The position numbers and the translations under genes are program-made. Positions 11,632-22,659 of a stretch of DNA of 64,000 nucleotides are shown here, piece after piece (positions within the stretch are counted from its first letter, which is position 1; each line of letters opens with the position of its first letter). Below the pieces are notes generated by a model. That model did no database searches, was not told where the DNA came from, and was given only the letters and a program-made list of their open reading frames with translations. The stretch spans positions 434,001-498,000 of the forward strand of contig JAQJVL010000520.1 in assembly GCA_035578905.1 (NCBI GenBank), written 5' to 3'. The stretch comes from Stictocephala bisonia. Lineage: Eukaryota; Arthropoda; Insecta; Hemiptera; Membracidae.

Positions 11632-12216
11632 TGATGAAACGGGCTTTTGAAGGGTTGCGCTGGTTTTCTTAACATAATCTGAATAGTTAGATCAAATCAG
11701 GGCTTAATTTCAGCCGGAACGCACCGGAACGGCGTTCCGGTACCTCCCAGGGCGACCGGAACGTAGTTGCAGCTAAAAATATCAAAACTCACGTCCACAC
11801 GCATGAGAATGAGTAAATATGACGCAATCATGGGAGGGGATACTCCGTCTTTTGAGGATTAACTGTAGGTTGCGTGAAGCCAGCTGATTCTCTGTCGTCT
11901 GTCATTCACGCACGCGCCACACAGCCCTGTTTCGCGCCAATACCACCACCACCACCGCAACTGCTACAGAGTCACAGCTCAACTGGCTGCTCCTCTCTGT
12001 TGGCGCATGCGCACAACGTTCTCTTGCTCCCGCGCATCTAGCATGCCGCTTCTTCACATACATTACATTTCCAATAGTACACGTCACAGACGCTCAGTGG
12101 CTTGGTTTGCTTACTGACTGTATTTTCTTCTGGTTGTAGTGAAGAACAGTTTATTTGTATACACTGTACAGTGTTATTACTGAACTGGTTTGAGAAGTGG
12201 ACATGAAAAGTACATA

Positions 12217-14750
12217 ATGTCTTCAAGAATTATTGACTTCTTTAAACCTAAACGCCAAAAAGTGGATGACAGTGAAAGTGTGGATTGCTTTACGGAACCG
12301 GAGCCTTCGACTTCTGGTAATGGGAAGGCTTCGGCTACACCGTCACCGACACCTAAAGTAGACACGGAAGACCATTCGGCTCTTTCATCACCGCATTCTA
12401 CGGCAATAGGTAATTATGAAAGCAACGACGAAGAAAAGCCAGTTTGCTGGTCATATGAGCAATGTGTTGAGTTCAAATCCAAACATCCATGGTTGATTAT
12501 AAATAAAGAGTTAGGTTGTCTTGTTTGCAAAAACGTAAACACTCTAGGTGTTGAAAAAACTAAGGGCTTAAAATTAAGTGACCCGTGGGTTATGGGAACT
12601 ATAAGTGCATACGGAAAGAGTAGGAAAGACCAACATACCTCTTTAAGGAAAAAAATGTTTGAACACCGTTCATCTCAAGCTCACATTTTGGCAGCTAAAA
12701 TCCATGAAACTGCTAAGAAAAATCAAATACAAAATTCAGTTGCTACAATGTTATCGGAACAAAAAGCAGTTACTGAACGTATTTTTCGCACTGCTTACAA
12801 ACAAGCTAAGCTGAATAGGCCATTTTACGAGTTTGAGGCAGAGATTGATTTACAAGTAAGTAATGGTTTGGACATGGGCCGAATACTGCATTCAAACGTT
12901 GCTTGTGCTAACATAGTGCATCACATTTCTGATGAAATGAAATCAGATTTAACAAGTAGCTTACTAAAGAATGGCTCAAAATTTTCACTGCTTCTGGATG
13001 AAGCAACCTCTGTTTCAAACAAAAATGCAATCATTGTTTATTTAAGAACTATGTTAAAAGACATGCAAAACCCCATGACTGTTTTCTTTACCCTTTTTGA
13101 GTTAAATGACTCAACAGCATCTGGCATAATGGAGGAACTGTTGAAACAGCTAGAATCTCTAGGTCTTGGCAATGAGTTTATAAAAGACCACCTGATTTCA
13201 TTTACCTGTGATGGAGCGTCAGTTTTGCTAGGCAAAAAGTCTGGGCTTGGTATTAAGTTAAAAGAAAAATTCCCTAACCTCTTCATATGGCATTGTCTCA
13301 ATCACCGTCTGGAACTTGCTGTGCACGACTCAGTTGAGGAAGTGGCTGGGATTAACCATTTCAAAATTTTCATGGACAAAATAAGAAATATATTTAGTTG
13401 TTCTCCGAAAAATAGCAGAGAGTTAGCTGAAGTTGCCAAGGGTTTGGAGGAACAAATATTGAAAATTGGTCGAGTGCTTGACACTCGCTGGGTAGTATCC
13501 AGTTTGTTGGCTGTGAGAGCCGTATGGAATGACTTTAAATCGTTGTACAATCACTTTTTGGAAGCATCTAAAGACACTAAACGGGACTCTAAACAGCGTG
13601 CAACGTACAAAGGTCTTTACAGTACACTGTCATCGACCTCTTTTGTTCGAAATCTAGCTCTGATGTACGATGCCTTAGAAGAATTAGCTGATTTATCGTT
13701 ACAGCTTCAAAGGTCTAGTCTAAACCTGATTCAAGCTCATAGTGACATCACCCTCTTGATACAAGTGTTTGAACAACGGGTAGACAACTTAGGGAGGCAT
13801 TCCTTGGAAGCTGAAATCGCTTTAAATTGCATGAAGTTTAAGGAGGTAAATCTTTGCGAGAGAGCAAAGATCCCAGTGATTCCATTCAAACAATTCTACA
13901 GAATCTTAGAACTTAGGCTTAAGCGGCCGGTGTCATAACTAGAATCTACAGTTTCCGGTGACAACCGCGTCAAGGTACTATCTACAATATTTACAAGATG
14001 ACCAGACGTTTCGCCCATACTGTGATGTGGCATCCTCATTCTCTGAGACTCAGAGAAACCACTGAGGATGCCACATCACAGTATGGGCGAAACGTCTGGT
14101 CATCTTGTAAATATTGTAGATAGTACCTTGACGCGGTTGTCACCGGAAACTGTAGATTCTAATTCTACAGAAGTTTAGCAAATAACTTAACAAACAGGTT
14201 GTGTTCCCCATCAAACTCATCCGAAAACTACAATGTGGTCATGCAAGATATCAAAGTAGTACATCCCAAGTACTGGCCAAAAGACGTTTCCATCACATAT
14301 GGAGAAGATGAGATTCAGCGAATCTGTGAAAGATTCAAAATCTGTGATTCCCACGACATAATAAGAGACTTTAGACGATATAATCAAGGACTAAAACCAG
14401 TGTTAAACGGGGAGAAACCGTCCATTCTTGAGGAACCTCCCATGTTCAGAAAGCTACTTTCTATAATAAACAGCATTGCAGTGTCTAGTGCCGAGTGTGA
14501 ACGAGGGTTCTCAGCAATGAACTTAATTATGACGCCCCTTCGATCTTCCCTTTACATAAGCACGGTCTGTGATCTTCTGCGCATCCGCCTCCTGGGACCT
14601 CCTGTGGGAAGATACAAACCTGAACGTCACGTCAGGTCTTGGCTGGCAAGAGGACACCACTCTGCTCTCGACACAAATTCGAAATGTCGAAGTGAGAAAA
14701 CTTACAATGATTTTGCTGTCGGAAATATTTTCTTAAACTGTTACTTCTAA
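12217..14750 (+). pseudogene. hAT transposase (KIAA1586-like), split by a MITE
   Basis: The first part, 12217-13903, has ATG at 12217 (MSSRIIDFFKPKR). It has an N-terminal low-complexity region and a zinc-finger-like segment (LGCLVCKN followed by EHRSSQAH), then the RNase-H-like core: LLLDEATSVSNK contains the first acidic residue, FTCDGASVLLGK the second region, WHCLNHRLELAV the following helix. The second part, 14173-14750, holds the hAT C-terminal dimerisation region (SSAECERGFSAMN). Read across the MITE, positions 13904 and 14173 are in the same codon phase, so the split is the only break I see. The total would be about 760 residues, a normal hAT length. Vertebrate KIAA1586-type genes derive from this branch. 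The protein acts in the nucleus, excising and inserting hAT ends. As it stands the gene is non-functional. Confidence 0.9.
13904..14160. mobile_element. Palindromic foldback MITE inside the hAT gene
   Basis: Arms of 99 bp at 13940-14038 and 14063-14161 are perfect reverse complements. The 24-bp loop (14039-14062) is itself mostly palindromic. The insert is flanked by the 12-bp direct repeat AATTCTACAGAA (13892-13903 and 14161-14172), taken to be the target duplication. A 36-bp stretch (13904-13939) lies only on the left, between duplication and arm, so the element is asymmetric or one end was trimmed. It has no coding capacity. Because it is flawless, this hairpin is either very recent or maintained by conversion. 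Confidence 0.9.
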
Positions 14751-15224
14751 AAACAAACTACTTTTACTACTTCCATTTTCTGTCTTGAGTTTTGACAGTT
14801 TTGTATCAATACACAACAAGTTTTGTAATACTATTGTAGACACAAATAAAAATAGTACAGTTTATCTTTGAAGTTAGTTTTCATTCTCATTTCTCTCCCT
14901 TCTTAAGGTTCTGGCAATTTAAAGTATTACCCTTTACCATTTAATTTGATCAAATCTGTATTTGTTTCACGTTAAACTTAATTGAAAATTAAAATAATTG
15001 AAAATAATTGAAAACAGACTTAAAACTGGCGTTTTAAGGCTAAATTTAGAAAATTTTTCCGGGGGTGGGCCCCCGGACCCCCCTTCCCCTGGGGGGTATT
15101 CCATACTCCCTAGTAGTCGGGCCAGCCAGAGTTCCGGCACCTGAAAATTTACAAATTAAGCACTGGATCAAATAATAGCATTTGTATATTTGAATGCATA
15201 ACGAGCAATTAGAAATATTAATTA

Positions 15225-15772
15225 CTAGCTGTACCCGCCCGCTTCGCCGGTCATAATATTGAGTTTGACTTAGAACTTAATAGCTAAAAGAATTCGAGCA
15301 TTTTTGCTTCTTCTACCAATATTAGATTTTTTAGGAGGCATGTCATAAAAAGTAAACTGCAAAACAAATAATTATTTATTTTTTATTTTCACGTTTCACC
15401 ACATGTTTTAATTACCGAGGAAAAAAGGTTAACACCAAATACAGATCACCTGATCAAGTAAAAGTAGTGTGTGCTACACTCTCAAGGTGAAATGTAGAAC
15501 TACAATAAATCAAAACATATACAGTACTGTTGTTGTGAGAACTTCAATCTTCTTATGGCATGTGAAACTACATTAAACCACACAGTCATATGTTTTTTGT
15601 AAACAATTCAGATTCTCCATTTGAATAAAATGGGATCTTTAGGAGCCCGTGGGGCACAACCCTGTAGACGGATCTGCATCAAACTTCACAGAAACCATCT
15701 CGGGAGTATACAGGACAACATCCTAAAGTTTCATGGCGATCGGTTGGATGGTTTGGCAGCGCATAAACTTCA

Positions 15773-15830
<58 letters not shown>
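15225..15830 (+). mobile_element. Dispersed LINE/SINE-like repeat ending in (TA)n
   Basis: It begins CTAGCTGTACCCGCCCGCTT, a wording common at the start of short dispersed repeats in insects. It ends TTTCATGGCGATCGGTTGGA and GGTTTGGCAGCGCATAAAC, followed by a (TA)n run of about 50 bp (15777-15830). Such tails are typical of RTE-type LINEs and SINEs that borrow their 3' end. No long ORF is present. Family placement is by memory of sequence style, not by a search. Confidence 0.6.
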
Positions 15831-15832
<2 letters not shown>

Positions 15833-15913
15833 AACATCCTCTTTTATAAATATATATTTCAATATAATTAGGCCGACATATCAACTCATACATTTCTTGA
15901 AGGCTGACAAACG

Positions 15914-16662
15914 GGGGCACCCGAGGTGCGACATGGACTACCTGAGGGTCATAATTGGACACTCGAGGTGCGACATGCAGCGAAAGAGAACCCAAAACTA
16001 ACACTCGAGGTGCGAAATGGCGCTTCGGCTAGCAGTGTGGCCGTGTTGGTCTGGCGGCTAATAGTTGATATATTTACAGTGATAAAATTATCTGAAAACT
16101 ACAGCCATACAATGAGACACATGATTAACGATGATTCAATAATTAATCATCGCTCAATGACAATTTATAGTTTAACTTAAACAAAGATATTTATTACAAT
16201 AAGAATGTTTAACGGCGTCAAATAGTTTAAAAATTTGGTTGTTAGATTGTTAAAAAAAAGGTTAGGTTAGGTTAGGTTAGCTAATAATAATCTATTTAGC
16301 TATGTAAAGCAGATCGGAGTGTCCAGAAAAAATTATAGTTCTACTACTTTTTATTGAAATAAAAATAATTGTATTTCCGGAAAATATTGATTCCTTTTAA
16401 GTGTGAAAGTCTGTATTTAATTACACTAGTTATTGAAATGGTGTGATTATCCTAGTAACGTAGGTCCTATTTTGTATATATATATATATTTATTTATTTA
16501 TTTTTTTATTTATTTATGGACACAGAGAGAGAGCGCGTCTACAACCCCGCAACCCTTCGCCGGGCTACCTGAGGTGGCATGTCGCACCTCGAGTGCCAGT
16601 TTTATGGCCCTTTGGGTCGCTGGGATTAACACAAGTAGTCCATGTCGCACCTCGAGTGCCAC
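15914..16662. mobile_element. TEL-C: non-autonomous element with 10-bp target duplication
   Basis: The 749-bp element is bounded by the exact 10-bp repeat CTGACAAACG (15904-15913 and 16663-16672). The left terminus GGGGCACCCGAGGTGCGACA and the right terminus in reverse, GTGGCACTCGAGGTGCGACA, match over about 28 bp with two differences. The motif CGAGGTGCGACATG recurs three times near the left end (one copy ends AAATG) and twice in reverse near the right. A short TTAGG array lies inside (16260-16280), and a (TA)n run near 16475. There is no coding capacity. Duplication length suits Mutator-like elements, but the family is unproven. Confidence 0.9.
16260..16280. repeat. Short TTAGG array in TEL-C, about 4 units
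   Basis: GGTTAGG repeats over 21 bp within TEL-C. It is the shortest of the arrays in these elements. Confidence 0.9.
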
Positions 16663-16672
16663 CTGACAAACG

Positions 16673-17530
16673 ACTGTTTGTTAGCTGTGAACAGCCATGA
16701 CAAGTCGGCAAGAATAAAGAAATACTTTCAGTGGTCGTCGAATGTGTTAAAGACTTAAAGCATATAAATAACCTTCTTACTATTAAGTTAAATGGATTTT
16801 TCACTTGATGATGGTTCAGATACCCATGTCAGAAATGTTGTAAAATATTTAAGAACTCACTCTAATGTAACCACGGCAATGTTAGCAGTATGTTATAAGA
16901 GGTCACATCGAGGTGAGGACACAGAACACAGCTGTGACTACTTACTGGTTACCTCCAGATGGAACACTTCTAATGAAATGGCATAGTAAAATTAAATATA
17001 CATTTTATAGTAAATAACATGTAGTCGACGAGCTTTTTCAAACAAAAATCTCAGTCAATAAATTAACAGAGATTTATCACAAAAGTAATACGACTATTTA
17101 TTTTGTATATTGGCACAAATCCTTAGAAAGTTCTGCCTTGTACTTTAAATGCGTGAAAAGGTTTCATAAATAAGTTAAGTCAATTTAATAAAAATCTCAA
17201 TGACATTAAAAAAATGTTTACTTTCTAATGTAAGAAAGCGTTATGCTTAGTTTAGTATACCACTGAAATACAGTATGTAACATTAGAATGTACTATAGTA
17301 CTTTAAAAAAAATCTTCATTCAACTAATTTTGGTATCAAGGAGAAGCCAATTACTTTCCTCTTTACTTATAATATCCGCTTCAAATTGTAAAAGATGAAA
17401 GTTTTTTCACTTACTTATGTACAGAACATTCACAATTAACTTATGGAACTAATGTAGATCATTCCAATCATCATACGTTACTTTTTTGACCAAATTATAG
17501 CCCCCTATTTCTACCTAAATGACACCTGGA
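16673..17530. other. Spacer without a recognised gene
   Basis: There is one open frame of about 64 codons (16792-16986) with no recognisable similarity. The rest is AT-rich and featureless to my reading. Confidence 0.5.
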
Positions 17531-17536
17531 ACGGCT

Positions 17537-17950
17537 GACTAAGTCCGCAGAACCTAAGGCTTTGTATTAAAGATTAAGTCCGCGGAACCTAAGGCTTTGT
17601 ATTAAAGATTAAGTCCGCGGAGCTCAAGGCTTTGTATTAAAGATTAAGTCCGCGGAGCTTAAGGCTTTGTATTAAAGATTAAGTCCGCGGAGCTTAAGGC
17701 TTTGTATTAAAGATTAAGTCCGCGGAACCTAAGGCTTTGTATTAAAGATTAAGTCCGCGAAACCTAAGGCTTTGTATTAAAGATTAAGTCCGCGGAACCT
17801 AAGGCTTTGTATTAAAGATTAAGTCCGCGGAGCTTAAGGCTTTGTATTAAAGATTAAGTCCGCGGAGCTTAAGGCTTTGTATTAAAGATTAAGTCCGCGG
17901 AGTTTAAGGCTTTGTATTAAAGATCAAGTCCGTGGAGCTTAAGGTTTTGT
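17537..17950. repeat. 35-bp satellite, about 12 units
   Basis: Units read GATTAAGTCCGCGGAACCTA followed by AGGCTTTGTATTAAA. Two main variants (GGAACCTAAGG and GGAGCTTAAGG) occur in runs. The last unit is degenerate. The array ends about 130 bp before the 5' LTR of the BEL/Pao element. Each unit carries the SacII-type palindrome CCGCGG. There is no coding function. Confidence 0.96.
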
Positions 17951-18083
17951 ATTTTAATGATTAGTCCTGTTGATTAATGTTTTCATAGAACTAAGTAAAT
18001 TAGCATTTTCTTTAACTATATTTGATAAGTTCAAGTGAAATGTTGTTGCTAAACACACAAGTCTTCAATAAAGGTAATATTAG

Positions 18084-18320
18084 TGTTTACTATTTACTGT
18101 TTCAACATATGATTTATGATTTTAATTTATATTTAAAATAACACATGTTTCACTGAACTGTTAAATGTTAACAAAATTCAACAACTGGTATATTGAATGG
18201 TATATATACAATGGGTATATTGTAATTTTCTTACCTATGTACTAATACCCACAATTCAGCTTCTAAAACCTTCTTTTTTATTATAATTTTCAAGGCACCG
18301 CAACGTTTACACGATGTTTA
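18084..18320 (+). repeat. 5' LTR of BEL/Pao element
   Basis: It begins TGTTTACTATTTACTGTTTC and ends near CGATGTTTA. It aligns by eye along its length with 22342-22553, with several indels. The exact 3' boundary is uncertain by a few bases. Confidence 0.8.
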
Positions 18321-18323
18321 ATA

Positions 18324-18341
18324 TGGTCCTACGTTATTCGG
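18324..18341 (+). promoter_or_regulatory. Possible primer-binding site
   Basis: TGGTCCTACGTTATTCGG starts three bases after the 5' LTR. It begins with TGG, the complement of a tRNA CCA end, which is what a retroelement primer site should do. I did not match it to a specific tRNA. Confidence 0.45.
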
Positions 18342-18689
18342 ATTACAGCAAGTAAGATAATTTTACAGTTCATTGATATTATATCAACAACAAAAATGTC
18401 TGAAAAGTTTAAGAAAAAAACTTATTGCATTAGAGTACAAACAGAAGTCATTAATTTAATATACAAAATGTTTACTCAAACTAAGTGAAGGAATAACATC
18501 AGATTCTCAGGAACACTCTCAGTTTAAAGTTAGATTTGATAATTTGGAAAAGGATTTTGAAGCATTCGGATGTGTACATGAAGAAGTCATCAAAGAATTA
18601 ATCAGTATGGGATAAACATCAGATTTAAAAGAAGAAAGAAAAAATGAAACACATTAATGAAATTACTTTTAAATCCTAGCTACCAACCT

Positions 18690-19562
18690 CAAAATGCAAA
18701 CAATTACGCCTCTGACATCTGATAATCAATCTTTGGAACAAAACCAGCCTCAGGTAAAACTTCCTAACATTGAATTGCCTAGCTTTGATGGTAACTTAAA
18801 AAATTTCCCTCATTTCAGGGATTTATTTTTTTTTTAATACATGACAAAACAATCTGTCTGAGATAGATAATTTTCATTACTTGACCTCATGTTTGAATTC
18901 AGAGCCTCAAACTTAAGCTGAAACTCTTCTCTTAGTAGGGTAAAACTACAAAATTGTATGAGATTTGTTAACTGAACACTATGACAAAAAAAGGCTTCTT
19001 GCTAGTAATTACTTAAATGAAATTTTAAATATTCCGTTTTTAAAGGAATGGTCATTTAATTCCAGGGACTTAGTCGATGTATGCACAGAAAACTGTCTTG
19101 CTTTGTGAGCAATTAAGTTCCCAGTGGACTACGATGATTTTATGCTTTGCCATATCGTTATACAACACATTGATATACATGTTAGACAACTGTTTGAAAG
19201 GAAGTATTCTAATTTAGAGTTCCCTTCTATTGACCAACTACTTGGTTTTTTAAAAGACCTTTGCAAGTCTTTAGACAGGCACTTCAAACAAGTTACATGC
19301 TTCTGTTAAATTTCAAAAGACATTTGAGAAGGCTTCCAGCCAACCTACTGGTTTGAAAAGTACCTCAGTTAACAATATGGGCTCTCAGAACTGTATGTAC
19401 TGTAATGAAAGCCATGTAATTTATAAAACTCCGAAATTTAAGGAACTTTCAGTTTTAGAAAGACGAGAATTTATTAAACGCAAACAAGCTTGTCTTAACT
19501 GCTTGTCCTCAGGACATACCGTAAAATCTTGCAAGTTCAGTACTTCATGTAAAGTGTGTTAA
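18690..19562 (+). pseudogene. BEL/Pao gag remains with CCHC knuckles
   Basis: The segment near 18770 reads KLPNIELPSFDGNLKNFPHF, the conserved opening of the BEL/Pao gag domain. A middle part lies at 19124-19309. The stretch 19380-19562 contains the cysteine-rich nucleic-acid-binding region: C-x2-C (CMYC), then ACLNCLSSGHTVKSCK, a CCHC-type knuckle, then CKVC. These parts are in different frames with stops between them. In an active element Gag forms the particle and the knuckles bind RNA. Confidence 0.85.
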
Positions 19563-19768
19563 AGACGTCATCATACTTTGCTACATTACTCACCTCGTAA
19601 TGATAGTTTACTTACTCAACCAAACGAGACACCTGTTGGGTTTCAACCGCAACACTCTATAAAGGAGATTCGGTCCAAAACTACACATGCCGCTTCTCAA
19701 CCACTCATGCCTACACATCAGGAAGAATTTTACACAACCATTGTAGAGGCACATTAGCCATTCAATTT

Positions 19769-20254
19769 ATGAATTTAAAAGGTGAGTACAAAACATACAG
19801 AGCACTCTTAGATCCTGGTTTCCAAACTTCTTTTGTAACAGAAGATTGTGTTCGACAGCTACAACTACCTCTTCAAGAATGCTCAGAAATTATACAAGGT
19901 ATATCTCAGACTGTAGTACAATCAACAAACGGAATAGTAAAATGTTGCATAAAACCTCGCTTCAAAAGTCATCCAAATCTGCACACTAGTGTTATCATAA
20001 GATATTACAGCTTCGCTGCCATCAACTTCATGCCCATTGATGTAAGAAACTACTCAAAGAACCTTGAGCTTGCAGGCCCTCGCTTTAACACTCCAGATAA
20101 AATAGATTTCTTGCTAGGAGCTGATTTATTTCCTGACATAACTGTTGGAGGTTTCAAGCGTGCACCAATAAGTTATCCTGCATATAACACTATTTTTGGC
20201 TGGATATTACTTGGTAAAACTATTACAAAACTATTATTAGCTCGGAAAGAATAA
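19769..20254 (+). pseudogene. BEL/Pao aspartic protease region
   Basis: The open frame includes YRALLDPGFQTSFVTEDCV, the position of the protease active site. The family has D-S/T-G here; this copy has D-P-G, which should abolish activity. Downstream, DFLLGADLFPDI and FGWILLGKT match the usual blocks after the BEL/Pao protease. The frame stops at 20254, where the reverse transcriptase should follow but does not. Confidence 0.8.
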
Positions 20255-20629
20255 ACCGGTAGAATCAAATGAATGAGGACAGCCAGCGCCACGAGGAATC
20301 ACGGAGCAATCTGTAGTTATTTGACGTCACTAAGACGGTCACCCTCCTCTATACTATACGAGTAACATGGGAGTTACTCGTATGTTGGCAGTGGCAATAC
20401 GATGCGTACCGCTCGACGACATCCCTACAGCCAGTTCTTTCGTGTTTGAGATCAATTTTGCAACTAAGTTAATGTATAGTGCTGAAAGATAAATTAACTT
20501 TACCAACATATGGCCTGATATTGTTTCAATGAACTTCAAAATCAGAATGCTTATTAGCTGATTTAAAAAAATATGTTTTAAAAATATGTTAAATTATGGC
20601 TATTTCATTTTTATTTCCAGATTTTTTTG

Positions 20630-20703
20630 GTTTTTTTCTCTCGGCCGTACACCCCCTGGGAGCTTGCGCCCATAGGCCCGAGCCTATAGGGAAATCCGGC
20701 CCT
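20630..20703 (-). mobile_element. Terminal fragment of a hAT-like element inside BEL/Pao
   Basis: Read on the minus strand, the edge at 20703 starts CAGGGCCGGATTTCCCTATA and GGCTCGGGCC, wording typical of hAT ends. The matching left end was not found; the sequence at 20255-20630 may be the rest of the fragment or another insertion. A small hairpin around ACGAGTAAC/GTTACTCGT occurs near 20360. BEL/Pao coding sequence resumes right after 20703. Confidence 0.5.
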
Positions 20704-22262
20704 GGGAATATTATCAGATTCACTCATGATTTATGGTGGCACGGTCCATCGTGGCTACTATCTTCGGAAGATTCTTGGCCTGTACCACGTTTCAGTCAAA
20801 TTGATGAAAAGGAGTTACCTGAGATTAAAACTGACCCACTGAAAGTTTTAAGTACAGTACTATGGAAGAACCAAACCTGTTTTAAAGATTTTCTTCATGG
20901 ACTAAATTGGTAAGGATTGTTGCATACATACTGCGTTTAAAGAAAAATACTCTACACCAAGAAAAGGAAACAGACCATACAGCAATTAGTGAGCTAGAAA
21001 CAACAACTACTTGCAAGGTTCATGTTATCGAAGACTTCAAGCTTTTAAAAGCAGAAAATAATTGTACCAGGGATTCGCCTGGTTTCCCTTTCATGTTTAA
21101 TTGACGAAAGCAACTTAATTAGAGTTGGAGGTCACATCAAACATTCGCATTTACCTTACTACTACCTAAAAAGAGTCAAGTAACTTCAATGATTGTTGAC
21201 TACTACTCGTATCATTTAAAACATTTACATTGTGGACCCCAGTTTTTACAGCGTACAATTTCACAAAAGTTTTGGATAGTAAATTCTCGCAGTTTGATCA
21301 TAAGCAGTATCTTTAAACGCATTCGTTATTTTAGATGCCAACCAAGAAATGTTACTCAAAAGATGGTAGATTTACCTCAAAACCGCATCAACCCATCAAG
21401 TGTCATCAGCAAATGTGAAACTACTTTCTAGGACCTTTTATTGTGAAGCCTAACGCGTTTAGAAAAAGACTTACCACCGAAGCCTACATTGCAACTGTAA
21501 CTCGATTCGTTTCACGGAGGGGGTCTTTGCAATGATATCTATTCAGATTGAGATTGTGGGACTAATTTTACAGGTGGGGCTTCAGAAATTGACAGTATTA
21601 TTTAGAGATTTTTGAAGAAAGTAGAAGTTAAAAGTTCAATAGACCATTTTTGCAGTGAAAAATTAATAAACTTACACGTTCTACTGCCAGCAGCACCACA
21701 TCAAGGAGGTCACTGGGAGAGAAATGTCCGAGGCATCAAACATCACTTGGACAGAGTCACAGGTGACCAAATTCTGACTCTCGAAGAATTTATTACATTG
21801 TCAACAAAAATCGAAGCAATCCTTAAGACCCTCAAGACCCATCTCTCCATTCTCGTCTGATCCGTCAGACATTGACTATCTTACACCAAGAGATTTTCTC
21901 ATAGGCAGGTCCCTGTTACCTGTACCTGAACACGACTAGAGAAACACGCCAATTAACCGCCTTTATAGGTGGCCATTGGTACAATCTATGATACAAAGTT
22001 TTTGGAAACGATGGAGCCAAGAATATTTAAACATCCTACAAAACGAATGAAATGGAAAACTACTTAAAACAATGTTAAAGTGGGAGATATTGTGCTAATT
22101 TACTATTCAAATTTACCACCTTTATCCTGGAAGATGGGACGTATCTCAAGGACTTGTCCTGGCTCTGACGGTCTGGTACGGGTGAACCAACACATCAAGA
22201 GGCATTCTGTCCAGACCAGCGAGCACAATAAGAAAATCTCTCTTTCACCTATTGAAGACTAA
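20704..22262 (+). pseudogene. BEL/Pao RNase H-integrase remains
   Basis: The first block has RFTHDLWWHGPSWL, a hallmark between RNase H and integrase in BEL/Pao polyproteins. Blocks near 21120-21431 carry the integrase N-terminal region (VGGHIKHSHL, HLHCGPQFLQ). The block at 21612-21860 has the distal integrase core (APHQGGHWERNVRGIKHHL), where the E of the catalytic triad is expected. The block at 22080-22262 holds the C-terminal region (VGDIVLIYY, W-K-M-G-R). The blocks are in several frames. The part holding the first catalytic aspartates is poorly preserved. Confidence 0.82.
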
Positions 22263-22341
22263 TAACATTGACTACTTATCTGTTTCTCTAAGCTGTGCTT
22301 TTTGTCTTTGAGAAACCATTAAGTTTTAACAGGCGTGGGAA

Positions 22342-22553
22342 TGTTTTCTATTTACTGTTTCAGCATGTGATTTATGATTTTAATTTATTTTTAAAATAAC
22401 ACATGTTTCTCTGAGTTGTTAAATGTAAACAAACCTAATATTGTATTGTAATTTTCTTACCTATGTACTTATACACACAATAATTCAGTTCTTCTCAAAC
22501 GTTATTTCTTTTTTATTACAATTTTACGAACCGCAACGATTACACAACGTTTA
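22342..22553 (+). repeat. 3' LTR of BEL/Pao element
   Basis: It begins TGTTTTCTATTTACTGTTTC and runs to CACAACGTTTA. It is shorter than the 5' LTR by about 25 bp because of internal indels. Confidence 0.8.
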
Positions 22554-22659
22554 AATAATTAGCATGAGACACTTTCTTCCCTTAATTTATTTATAATTTG
22601 TTGTTATTATGTGATACATTATCTAATTAAAATATATATTGCCTAACTAACGATTAAGT

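Larger units (their letters stand above)
11698..15165 (+). mobile_element. Complete hAT DNA transposon with target duplications
   Basis: The exact 8-bp duplication GATCAAAT (11690-11697 and 15166-15173) bounds a 3468-bp element. It starts CAGGGCTTAATTT and ends, in reverse, CAGTGCTTAATTT, matching the hAT terminal pattern. The interior holds a hAT transposase gene and, near the right end, a GC-rich snap-back around GGTGGGCCCCCGGACCCCC (15063-15085). A 257-bp palindromic MITE plus its 12-bp duplication (269 bp in all) splits the gene, so the element was about 3.2 kb when it inserted. Apart from the MITE it appears structurally intact. Confidence 0.95.
18084..22553 (+). mobile_element. Degenerate BEL/Pao LTR retrotransposon
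   Basis: Two diverged LTRs enclose remains of gag, protease, RNase H/integrase and integrase, in the normal BEL/Pao order. The reverse-transcriptase core is absent. At its place, roughly 20255-20703, lies unrelated sequence ending in a hAT-like terminus. Reading frames are cut by many stops and shifts. LTR divergence, with substitutions and indels visible throughout, marks this as an old insertion compared with the gypsy element downstream. Confidence 0.88.

Noticed and set aside
12177..12365. Minus-strand ORFs across the hAT transposase start
   Set aside because: Shadows of the transposase gene, which has clear hAT motifs on the plus strand.
15621..16004. ORFs with long YIYIYI runs on both strands
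   Set aside because: They translate the (TA)n microsatellite and flanking repeat; not genes.
20354..20539. Minus-strand 61-codon ORF in the BEL/Pao gap
   Set aside because: No similarity; lies in sequence that replaced the RT region and has no supporting signals.
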